NCBI GenBank assembly: GCA_021813745.1
Contig: JAKAJO010000073.1
Coordinates: 1-43,967, forward strand
Direction of reading: 5' to 3'
DNA: 43,967 nt
Source of the DNA: Acidobacteriota bacterium
GTDB lineage: Bacteria > Acidobacteriota > Terriglobia > Terriglobales > Acidobacteriaceae
Every line of letters starts with the position of its first letter. The first letter of the stretch is position 1. Under the pieces are notes generated by a model, which worked only from the letters and a program-made list of their open reading frames with translations, made no database searches and had not been told where the DNA came from. Shown here in pieces: positions 37,336-43,967 of the stretch. Made by a program: the position numbers and the translations under genes.

Positions 37336-38199
37336 AGACGGATCCTTACGGAACTGATTGGCCTTGTCAAACTCCTTACGGAGTTCTGGAGTTCGGAGAT
37401 TCTCCCGAATGTGCGCCAATCTCTGCTCGAGGGCAAAGAGAGCTTTTGCAATGGGTTCGGTATTGGTGTGCGCGATGTCTCTCCACATGGAATAGGGACT
37501 GGCGCCGAGGCGCGTCATTTCGCGCAAGCCGCGACCGCCGACGTCTTTCAGCTCCGGCGCGTCTCCGACACGGTCTTCCAGCAGTGCACTGAGCGCCGTG
37601 GCAAGGAACTGCGGGAGATGGCTGACCCAGGCAACCAACTCATCATGTCGCATTGCATTCAGGTCGATGCATTTGGCGCCCATCCTGTCCACCCACACCC
37701 GCCAGTCTGCGATCAGGGCAGCCGCACGCTCCGTTCGCTTCCACGCCGGGTCTTCAGTAAAGAGCCAGACAGCGCCACGATACAGATTCGAATCGGCAAG
37801 CGCGGCCCCGCCCCGCTCTTTGCCTGCCATGGGATGGCCTGGGAGAAATGTCGCCCGGCCGGGCCGGTTGAAATGCCGATCTGCGGCTTCGGTGATGGTT
37901 GCCTTCGTGCTTCCTACGTCGGTGATGAGTTGGTCCGGTCCCATCACGCCGGCCAGTTGTTCCATCCAATCAAGGATGGCGAAGACCGGCACGGACAACA
38001 AGACAACCTGGTTGGTGCGGGCCATCTCCAGCGGGTCGTCAGCCACGGAGTCAATGGCATGCATCTCCCGCGCAATCTGCGCCTGCTCTGGACTCCGATT
38101 CCATCCTGTAATGGAGCCGGAAAATCCTGCCGCGCGCAGCGCCAGGCCCGCGGAAGTTCCCAGCAGGCCCGTGCCCAGAATGGCGATGCGCTCGATCAT
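37324..38199 (-). CDS. tyrA: Prephenate dehydrogenase
   Basis: Oxidatively decarboxylates prephenate to 4-hydroxyphenylpyruvate for tyrosine; an arogenate-specific or dual variant cannot be excluded. The 291 residues are the length of a single-domain enzyme. The NAD(P) site is ILGTGLLGTSAGLAL at the N-terminus. ITDVGSTKATI and LPGHPMAGKERGG carry the conserved catalytic-region His. The C-terminal helical dimerisation domain is present (LVAWVSHLPQFLATALSAL, GGRGLREMTRLGASPYSMWRDI). No ACT or chorismate mutase domain is fused. It starts 24 nt after aroF and is likely in the same transcript. Confidence 0.94.
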   Translation of the reverse strand: MIERIAILGTGLLGTSAGLALRAAGFSGSITGWNRSPEQAQIAREMHAIDSVADDPLEMARTNQVVLLSVPVFAILDWMEQLAGVMGPDQLITDVGSTKATITEAADRHFNRPGRATFLPGHPMAGKERGGAALADSNLYRGAVWLFTEDPAWKRTERAAALIADWRVWVDRMGAKCIDLNAMRHDELVAWVSHLPQFLATALSALLEDRVGDAPELKDVGGRGLREMTRLGASPYSMWRDIAHTNTEPIAKALFALEQRLAHIRENLRTPELRKEFDKANQFRKDPSSNH

Positions 38200-38223
38200 G
38201 CGGGCGTTCTTGGCTCCTTTGTG

Positions 38224-39240
38224 TTACAAGGTCCGTCCCACGGCGGCCGCTACGATGCGTAACTCCTTCATCAGGGCGTCAAACTGCTCCAGATAGAGGG
38301 TCTGCGCGGCATCCGATGCAGCCTTGTCAGCGTTTGGATGCACTTCCACCAGAATGGCATCGGCGCCGGCAGCAACCGCGGCCTTGGCCATGGGCGCAAC
38401 CATATCGCGACGCCCAGTGCCGTGCGAGGGATCGCCCACAATGGGCAGATGCGAAAGCTTCTTCACCACTGGAATTGCTGCGATGTCCATCGTATTGCGT
38501 GTGGCGGTCTCGTAAGTGCGAATGCCCCTTTCGCAAAGAATGACATCGTAGTTGCCACCAGACAGGATATATTCCGCGGAGAGAAGCATCTCTTCAATGG
38601 TGGCCGCGATGCCGCGCTTCAGGAGAACCGGCTTGCGCACCTGCCCCAGTTCGCGGAGCAGGTTGAAGTTCTGCATGTTGCGCGCACCCACCTGGAAGCA
38701 ATCGACCAGCGGCAGCATCGGCTCGATCTGGGCAATCTCCATCACCTCGCTGATGACCAGCAAGCCGTACTTGTCCGCAGCTTCGCGCATCAATTCCAGC
38801 CCTGGGATGCCCAGACCCTGGAAGGCGTAAGGCGATGAGCGTGGCTTGAACGCTCCTCCGCGCAGAAAGCTACCGCCTGATTCCTTCACCCGCCGCGCGG
38901 TCTCGAAGATCTGCTCGCGATTCTCAATGGAGCAGGGACCGGCCATCACGGCAATCTGACTTCCGCCGATTTTGACGCCGTGACGGAATTCCACGACAGT
39001 ACCTTCTGGACGAAAACCTCGACCGGCCAGCTTATACGGTGAGCTGATGCGATGGACATGCTCCACGCCTGGCAGCAATTCGAATTTGCTCAGATCCAGA
39101 GAAGCCGTCGGGCCCACTCCGGCGAGAATTGTTTGCAGAGCGCCGGTCGTTCTGTGAACGCCGACACCGGCCTCAACCATGGCTTCAATGACTGCATCAA
39201 TCTGTTCTTCTGTAGCCTTTTCCTGCATAGCGACGATCAT
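38224..39240 (-). CDS. aroF: 3-deoxy-7-phosphoheptulonate synthase (DAHP synthase, type I-beta)
   Basis: First enzyme of the shikimate pathway, condensing phosphoenolpyruvate with erythrose 4-phosphate. The 338 residues include an N-terminal ferredoxin-like/ACT-like regulatory domain (about 1-70: MIVAMQEKATEEQIDAVIEAMVEAGVGVHR) and the TIM-barrel catalytic domain with VMAGPCSIENREQ, LRGGAFKPRSSPYAFQGLG, QVGARNMQNF, KPVLLKRG and GDPSHGTGRR. The N-terminal domain marks the Thermotoga-like type I-beta form. The start overlaps aroQ by ATGA. Confidence 0.96.
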   Translation of the reverse strand: MIVAMQEKATEEQIDAVIEAMVEAGVGVHRTTGALQTILAGVGPTASLDLSKFELLPGVEHVHRISSPYKLAGRGFRPEGTVVEFRHGVKIGGSQIAVMAGPCSIENREQIFETARRVKESGGSFLRGGAFKPRSSPYAFQGLGIPGLELMREAADKYGLLVISEVMEIAQIEPMLPLVDCFQVGARNMQNFNLLRELGQVRKPVLLKRGIAATIEEMLLSAEYILSGGNYDVILCERGIRTYETATRNTMDIAAIPVVKKLSHLPIVGDPSHGTGRRDMVAPMAKAAVAAGADAILVEVHPNADKAASDAAQTLYLEQFDALMKELRIVAAAVGRTL

Positions 39241-39578
39241 TGCTTGTTCCCTGTCTCGGGCGCTTGTGCGCCTGTGCCTTGGCCCTTCGCGATCTCCTGG
39301 GCATGTTTCTCGGATGCCAACTCATTCCGTTGCAGCGCCCGCATCACGTCGATAATGCGCTCGTAAATGTGGACCAGCTCGATATCCGGCAGGGGACCTT
39401 TGTTGGCTGCGCGCACATTGGCAAAGATCACTTTTTCGCGATTCGGTTCATAGACCGGAAGCGAAGTCGCAACCTTCAAGTGGCCAATCATCTGTGCTGC
39501 ACGGGCCCGCTCGCTCAGCAATTCCACGAGCTGGCGGTCCAGTTCATCGATCTTGTTCCGCAATTGTTCCAGCGTCAT
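39237..39578 (-). CDS. aroQ: Chorismate mutase, AroQ class
   Basis: Converts chorismate to prephenate, the branch to Tyr and Phe. The 113-residue protein shows the AroQ helix 1 and following segment: LRNKIDELDRQLVELLSERARAAQMIGHLK, then YEPNREKVIFANVR and the last helix IYERIIDVMRALQ. The active-site Arg, Lys and Glu positions appear retained. The tail (about 88-113) is low complexity. Coupled to the DAHP synthase gene by a 4-nt overlap, it suggests joint control or a physical complex; in other bacteria such enzymes do associate. Confidence 0.92.
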   Translation of the reverse strand: MTLEQLRNKIDELDRQLVELLSERARAAQMIGHLKVATSLPVYEPNREKVIFANVRAANKGPLPDIELVHIYERIIDVMRALQRNELASEKHAQEIAKGQGTGAQAPETGNKQ

Positions 39579-39665
39579 TGCATCCTCGAGTTGCGTTCAG
39601 GCTTCCTGACTGCGATGCAGATAGAGAAATCCTGGCTGCGTTGGAGCTAGAGTTGATTCCATCGT

Positions 39666-39681
39666 GCGGCGAAAGCGCCGC
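39666..39681 (-). terminator. Small hairpin after trpA
   Basis: GCGGCG and CGCCGC are perfect 6-bp arms around AAAG. There is no T-run, so it may only attenuate before aroQ. Confidence 0.3.
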
Positions 39682-39698
39682 CCGAACGGGGTGTTTGT

Positions 39699-40481
39699 TT
39701 ATCGGGCCAGAGCCGCGGGTTGCAGCTGCAGGCCCTTGATAAATCGAGCCACCGCGCCGGGCGAATCTTCAGGGGTTGACCGCTCGATGAGTTCGACAAT
39801 GGTGCTGCCGATGACCGCCGCGTCTGCGAACTCGCCCACCTGGGCGACATGTTCGGCAGTGGAAATTCCAAACCCCACGGCCACGGGCAGCCGGGTCCAT
39901 CGACGAATGCGCGCAACCAACGCCGCGGCGTCTTCAGTCAAGCTCTGCTGCTTGCCGGTGATGCCGGTACGCGAGATGGCATAGACAAACCCTGCGCTGT
40001 GTTCCGCAATCGCTTCAAGACGTTCATCGGAACTGGTGGGCGCAGCGAGGAAGATGGGTTGCAAACCGACGCGCTTCATTTCAGTCAGGTAGGTTTGCGC
40101 CTCTTCCACAATCATGTCCGTTATCAGCACTCCATCGACTCCCGCGGATGCAGCTTCATCCACAAAATGCGAGAGACCATAGCGGAGAATCGGATTGAAA
40201 TAGCTGAAAATCACAAGGCCCGCTTCGGGCCGCTCCTCACGAATCTCGCGCGCAAGCTGGATGACGTCTTTCAAGCGTGTGCCACGGGCCAGTGCGCGTT
40301 CACTTGCGCGCTGAATGATGGGGCCATCTGCAAGAGGGTCACTGAACGGCACGCCAAGCTCAATCACGTCCGCCCCCGCATCAATCGCCGCGAGCGCAAT
40401 GTCTCGCGTGGCGGTGAGACTAGGATCGCCCGCCGTCAGATACACGACGAGACCAGTCTTGTGTTTGAACTTGATCGCCAT
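39699..40481 (-). CDS. trpA: Tryptophan synthase subunit alpha
   Basis: Releases indole from indole-3-glycerol phosphate and channels it to TrpB. The 260 residues are normal. Catalytic Glu and Asp lie in ELGVPFSDPLADGPIIQRASERAL near residues 42-60. The phosphate-binding VGFGISTAEHV and GSTIVE are present. It follows trpB after 19 nt. Confidence 0.96.
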   Translation of the reverse strand: MAIKFKHKTGLVVYLTAGDPSLTATRDIALAAIDAGADVIELGVPFSDPLADGPIIQRASERALARGTRLKDVIQLAREIREERPEAGLVIFSYFNPILRYGLSHFVDEAASAGVDGVLITDMIVEEAQTYLTEMKRVGLQPIFLAAPTSSDERLEAIAEHSAGFVYAISRTGITGKQQSLTEDAAALVARIRRWTRLPVAVGFGISTAEHVAQVGEFADAAVIGSTIVELIERSTPEDSPGAVARFIKGLQLQPAALAR

Positions 40482-40500
40482 TGAAATCTACGGTCGCTCT

Positions 40501-41709
40501 CTAGAGCTTCAGCTCGCGGGCCAGAATGCCCATGTCCTTATCGCCGCGTCCGGAGAGGTTCACTACCAGTATGTCATGGGCGGCCATACCTGGCGCAATG
40601 CGCAATGCCTCCGCCACGGCGTGTGCGCTCTCCAGCGCAGGCAAAATCCCCTCTGTTCGCGCCAGTTTCACCAGGGCGTTCAATGTTGCCGTATCGTCCT
40701 GTGAGACATACTCGGCACGGCCAGAGTCATGCAGCGCCGCATGCTCCGGTCCGATGGATGCGTAATCGAGGCCGGCTGAGACGGAATGCGTGGACGCAAT
40801 TTGACCGTCCTCGTCCTGAAGAACATAAGAAAAGGTGCCCTGAAGAACGCCGGGAGCTCCACCGCGAAAACGGGAGGCGTGTTCGCCCAGTGCCGTTCCT
40901 CGGCCGCCCGCTTCGACGCCAATGAGCCGGACGGTTCGGTCCGGTATGAACTCGTAAAATGCCCCGATTGCATTGGAACCACCGCCAACGCAGGCAACAA
41001 CGGCAGTGGGCAGACGGCCTTCCTTTTCGAGAATCTGTTCCTTCATCTCGCGGCTGATGCAGCGATGAAAATCACGCACCATGGTTGGGTAAGGGTGTGC
41101 GCCCAGGGCACTTCCCAGCAGGTAATACGTGGTACGGACATTTGTGACCCAGTCGCGCATGGCTTCACTGATGGCATCTTTGAGCGTCCTGGATCCCGAA
41201 GTGACACTGCGGACCTCGGCGCCGAGCAGTCGCATGCGCAGCACGTTCAATTCCTGTCGTGCCATATCAACTTCGCCCATGTAGACCACGCACTCCAGTC
41301 CAAGCAGGGCGCAAACGGTCGCGGTTGCCACTCCATGCTGGCCGGCCCCCGTTTCAGCAATCACGCGCTTCTTGCCCATCCGCTTCGCGAGGAGTGCCTG
41401 GCCCAGGGCATTGTTGATCTTGTGCGCTCCGGTATGGAGCAGATCCTCACGCTTCAAGTAAATCTTTGCCCCGCCCAGTTCTTCGCTCAGGCGCCTGGCA
41501 TAGTACAAGGGCGTCGGCCGGCCTGCGTAATCCTTCAGGAGCGCAGCCAGTTCCGACTGGAAAGTGACATCAGCTTTTGCCGCATCGTACTCGTGTTCCA
41601 GCTCAGAGAGCGCGGCCATCAAGGTCTCAGGCACGTAACGCCCACCATAGATGCCAAAGCGCCCCGGCCGAGATTCAGAAGGAGCCGAAGGGAGAATCGA
41701 TGATGCCAT
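40501..41709 (-). CDS. trpB: Tryptophan synthase subunit beta
   Basis: PLP enzyme joining indole and serine to make tryptophan. From the ATG at 41709 the protein has 402 residues, the usual length. The PLP lysine is Lys97 in [58 protein letters not shown] and [14 protein letters not shown] are all intact. The 409-residue frame starting at 41730 is rejected because AGGAGG sits 5 nt before 41709. Confidence 0.97.
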   Translation of the reverse strand: MASSILPSAPSESRPGRFGIYGGRYVPETLMAALSELEHEYDAAKADVTFQSELAALLKDYAGRPTPLYYARRLSEELGGAKIYLKREDLLHTGAHKINNALGQALLAKRMGKKRVIAETGAGQHGVATATVCALLGLECVVYMGEVDMARQELNVLRMRLLGAEVRSVTSGSRTLKDAISEAMRDWVTNVRTTYYLLGSALGAHPYPTMVRDFHRCISREMKEQILEKEGRLPTAVVACVGGGSNAIGAFYEFIPDRTVRLIGVEAGGRGTALGEHASRFRGGAPGVLQGTFSYVLQDEDGQIASTHSVSAGLDYASIGPEHAALHDSGRAEYVSQDDTATLNALVKLARTEGILPALESAHAVAEALRIAPGMAAHDILVVNLSGRGDKDMGILARELKL

Positions 41710-41943
41710 TGGGGCCTCCTGCCTCCGCATTGCATGGAATGGGGTGAATCTTCAGTGTACAGGCTTCCAACGGCGCCATCGAGCCACTCAGGAGCTCAAG
41801 CTGAAATCTTCAGGTTGGGAGGGATGTTCGGCTCTGAATGAGTTGCGAATCGGCTCTTAACGCGACTGCAAAGCCCATCTTCCGACGCTCAAAGGGATGT
41901 CGCTCATCTAACGACGCCGCTTGCCCAGACGGTTCCCAGTGGG

Positions 41944-42660
41944 TTAATCCCCCGTCTGTAACCTGCGCGAGGTCATCTCAAATCTTTGAGAGCGCGGTTG
42001 TCGTCTCGCTGTCGCGGCCTGGGCATTCCGGACGAACTCGAGAACCTTGAATCGATCTTTGCGTCCAGGTGCGCCCTCTACACCGCTCGCCACATCGATG
42101 CCCCATGGCCTGAGTTTTCTGATTGCTTCCGCAACATTGTCGGGATTCAATCCGCCGGCAGCGATGCGTCTGCCAGCCTGATGTCCTCCGAAAATGGTCT
42201 TCCGGGCTGCGTTCCAGTCGAATGAAACTCCCGTCCCTCCAAGTCCTGTGGCGGTGGAGTTGTCCACAAGCACCCCATCGACGTGAGGATCCTGATCGAA
42301 CGCCAGAGCCTCTTCGGCTGCGTTCGGGCCGAAATGTACCACGCGCAGGATGCGAAGGGATGGGCCAATGAGTTCGTGCAGATGCGCCGGCCAATCGGGC
42401 CCTGCCCCAGCGTGCAACTGGACTCCGGTCAACCCGCTGGTCCGTACGGCGGTGTAAATCGAGTGAATCGAAGCGTCCACAAAGACGCCGATTTTTTCAA
42501 CATCGGATGGCAAGTGGGGTGTGATGGCCGCAACTTCCGCAGGAGTCACTCTGCGAGGGCTTGGCGCAAACACAAATCCAACGGCCTGAACACCCGCCTC
42601 GCAGGCCACGAGAGCGTCTTCAAGTGAGGTCATACCGCAGATCTTGATCCACACGCTCAT
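41944..42660 (-). CDS. trpF: Phosphoribosylanthranilate isomerase
   Basis: Converts phosphoribosylanthranilate to CdRP in tryptophan synthesis. The 238 residues are slightly long because of a basic C-terminal tail of about 25 residues. The catalytic Cys8 lies in KICGMTS. IGVFVDAS, GVQLHAGAG and the phosphate loop AAGGLNPDNV are present, and the general acid Asp lies in GIDVASGVE. ATGA overlap with trpC. A 234-nt gap, empty of genes, separates it from trpB. Confidence 0.94.
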   Translation of the reverse strand: MSVWIKICGMTSLEDALVACEAGVQAVGFVFAPSPRRVTPAEVAAITPHLPSDVEKIGVFVDASIHSIYTAVRTSGLTGVQLHAGAGPDWPAHLHELIGPSLRILRVVHFGPNAAEEALAFDQDPHVDGVLVDNSTATGLGGTGVSFDWNAARKTIFGGHQAGRRIAAGGLNPDNVAEAIRKLRPWGIDVASGVEGAPGRKDRFKVLEFVRNAQAATARRQPRSQRFEMTSRRLQTGD

Positions 42661-43466
42661 TCAGCCGTCGCTCCGATCAGCAAATTTTCCAATGCAGCCC
42701 CTGGATCACTCTGCCGCATTAGACTTTCGCCAATCAAAAATGCATCAAACCCAGCCGCGCGCAGACGAGACACATCGTCAGGCGTGGAGATACCGCTCTC
42801 TGCAATCCTAACCACTGAGGCTGGGATGGATTCGACCAGCTCGAGGGCAGTTTCAAGATTGACTTCGAAGGTCTTCAGGTTCCGATTATTGATCCCGATC
42901 GCGTCGGCGCCGGATTCCCCGAGGGTATTGAGTACCCGGTCGAGTTCCTGTCGCGTATGGACCTCGACAAGCACATCGAGCGCCAAGGACCGGGAGACTT
43001 TTGCAAACTCACTGAGCTCTTCGTTGGTTAAGGCTGCGGCGATCAACAGGATTGCATCGGCTCGATGCGCCCGCGCTTCCACAAGTTGATAGGCATCGAC
43101 CATAAAATCCTTGCGGAGGCAGGGCAGGGAAACAGACTCTGAAGCGATCTCCAGGTTGCGCAGGCTGCCTTGAAAGAAGGGCTCATCCGTCAACACGGAA
43201 AGCGCAGCCGCGCCCCCTCTCTGATACCGGCCAGCAAGCCAAGCAACATCAAAATCGCCACGAATCAATCCCTTGGAAGGCGATGCCTTTTTGATCTCCG
43301 CGATGATGGCGGCCCCGTCTGAAGCGCGTCGGCGCAAGGCTGCTGCCCAGCCACGTGGCTGGTGCAACGCAGCCTGATCTTCGAGCTCGCGCACGGAAAC
43401 ATGTGTCTTGGCCGCGGTCACCGTGGCTCGTGTTGCTCGAAGGATGGTGTCCAGATGGGTTGACAT
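42657..43466 (-). CDS. trpC: Indole-3-glycerol phosphate synthase
   Basis: Closes CdRP to indole-3-glycerol phosphate. From the ATG at 43466 the protein has 269 residues, normal for TrpC. The barrel motifs are present: IIAEIKKASPSKG with the catalytic Lys, LPCLRKDFMVDAYQ, GINNRNLKTF and AESGISTPDDVSRLRAAGFDAFLIGESLM. The frame extends to 43526, but those residues (VQIPPGPPL) are a translation of the tRNA tail and are rejected. First gene of the trp group, 31 nt from the tRNA fragment, with no strong SD and a TATACT at 43478-43483. Confidence 0.95.
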   Translation of the reverse strand: MSTHLDTILRATRATVTAAKTHVSVRELEDQAALHQPRGWAAALRRRASDGAAIIAEIKKASPSKGLIRGDFDVAWLAGRYQRGGAAALSVLTDEPFFQGSLRNLEIASESVSLPCLRKDFMVDAYQLVEARAHRADAILLIAAALTNEELSEFAKVSRSLALDVLVEVHTRQELDRVLNTLGESGADAIGINNRNLKTFEVNLETALELVESIPASVVRIAESGISTPDDVSRLRAAGFDAFLIGESLMRQSDPGAALENLLIGATAE

Positions 43467-43496
43467 GCTTTGGAGCCAGTATATTTGGGTCCGCAA

Positions 43497-43541
43497 TGGT
43501 GGGCCCGGAGGGATTTGAACCCCCAACCAAGGGATTATGAG
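43497..43541 (-). tRNA. 3' fragment of a tRNA gene with anticodon CAT (attachment-site remnant)
   Basis: Read on the minus strand: anticodon loop CTCATAA (43535-43541, anticodon CAT at 43537-43539), 3' anticodon strand TCCCT, a short variable loop, T-arm with loop TTCAAAT between GGGGG and CCCTC, acceptor CGGGCCC, A, and encoded CCA. The 5' side should continue with AGGGA to close the anticodon stem, but the sequence there is TCGAA, and no D-arm or acceptor 5' strand follows. This is therefore a 45-nt tail, not a working tRNA. CAT could be elongator Met or the lysidine-type Ile2; CTCATAATCCCTTGG and GGGCCCACCA favour Ile2, uncertainly. Confidence 0.85.
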
Positions 43542-43967
43542 TTCGAGTCTAACACGCTAAGTTGTTGATATTAAACAAAATGTGAGCATAGTTTACCGAA
43601 GTCCTAAATAGTTGAGCGAGCGGTGTTTAACCGAGTTTGGCGGGGTAGACAAAAGCTGACAGGTGTACCGCTACTGTACCCACTGCATCGGAGGCGCACA
43701 CGCCTGAAGTATTATTGGCGCATACCAGTAGTTGGAGATCGGGAAATGCAAGAAGGCCGGTCGTTGGAGCCAGTCGAAGTGGCCGATGGTATCTGTACGT
43801 ATCAGCTCGACCACTGGACAGAGTTTCATGATTTTGTGGAGCAGCAAATCTTCGTATCCGTCCGGGCAAGCACACGGTTGCGGCATTGGCAGTTAGCTGA
43901 CAGGTTGTAAGGTCAGTTTGCGAGTGGCAGCGTAGGCTTTCGGGGTGAGTTCGGGCAGTGTCTGGAT
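43542..43967. mobile_element. Probable edge of an integrated element beyond the tRNA scar
   Basis: Sequence right of 43541 does not continue the tRNA and looks AT-richer near the junction. No complete gene is supported; a frame at 43623-43910 (+) has no SD or recognisable features. The element's integrase is not seen and may lie outside the window. Inference rests on the tRNA fragment. Confidence 0.5.
43893..43967 (-). CDS. Possible C-terminus of a gene running off the window
   Basis: The minus-strand frame is open from the window edge to a TAA at 43893-43895, giving 24 residues ending AATRKLTLQPVS. It is too short to identify; a recombinase or other element gene is possible. Coding status is uncertain. 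Confidence 0.25.
   Translation of the reverse strand: MQTLPELTPKAYAATRKLTLQPVS

Noticed and set aside
43467..43526. N-terminal extension of trpC
   Set aside because: The peptide VQIPPGPP is a translation of the tRNA tail, a well-known annotation artefact.
43355..43540. Plus-strand frame ending GPEGFEPPTKGL
   Set aside because: Translation of the tRNA fragment's complementary strand plus trpC antisense; classic false gene.
43623..43910. 95-codon plus-strand frame at the right edge
   Set aside because: No SD or family match; the other two minus-strand frames over the same bases are no better, so none is called.

Overview
The window reads as chromosomal DNA of an acidobacterium, probably class Terriglobia (Acidobacteriaceae-like). 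This is inferred from gene content and protein style, not from a search: a moderately GC-rich base composition, an F1Fo ATP synthase cluster of order b'-b-delta-alpha-gamma-beta-epsilon without the a and c genes, a bactofilin starting MWKP, a Tat-exported GH1 glycosidase, a PF13601-type regulator paired with a membrane protein, and a compact trpCFBA-aroQ-aroF-tyrA block. Most of the window is housekeeping sequence. About 36 protein genes are supported, some with adjusted starts where a Shine-Dalgarno (SD) site or signal peptide favours an internal codon.

Layout. 1-5.1 kb: a bifunctional Rel (p)ppGpp enzyme (-), an exported monohaem cytochrome c, an RlmI-like rRNA methyltransferase and, convergent with it, a ribbon-helix-helix-like protein. 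5.3-12 kb: an exported prolyl oligopeptidase (-) divergent from murJ; bactofilin (-); folK and tgt (+). 11.9-18.6 kb: a regulator/membrane-protein pair, an exported small protein with a strong promoter under two dyads, a TPR-glycosyltransferase fusion, a tandem universal stress protein, an exported HSL-type esterase and a small membrane protein. 18.7-26 kb: two small proteins and the seven-gene ATP synthase operon (-). 26.2-31.8 kb: dnaG, rpoD (TTG start) and the GH1 enzyme (+). 31.9-35.7 kb: an exported beta-propeller protein and a large exported protein of unknown function (-).

35.7-37.3 kb is the main accessory patch: a visibly AT-richer gap, then a coupled two-gene unit encoding an unrecognised 237-residue protein and a PIN-fold protein in which three of the four usual acidic active-site positions are changed. 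37.3-43.5 kb is an aromatic amino acid block on the minus strand: trpC-trpF-trpB-trpA for the last steps of tryptophan synthesis, then chorismate mutase, DAHP synthase and prephenate dehydrogenase, covering entry to the shikimate pathway and the Tyr/Phe branch. trpE, trpG and trpD are not in the window.

At the right edge, 43497-43541 is only the 3' part of a tRNA with anticodon CAT, from the anticodon loop to CCA, pointing toward trpC. Homology stops abruptly at the anticodon loop, the classic scar left by a tyrosine-recombinase element in a tRNA gene. The bases beyond it (43542-43967) are therefore read as the edge of an integrated element or its remnant.
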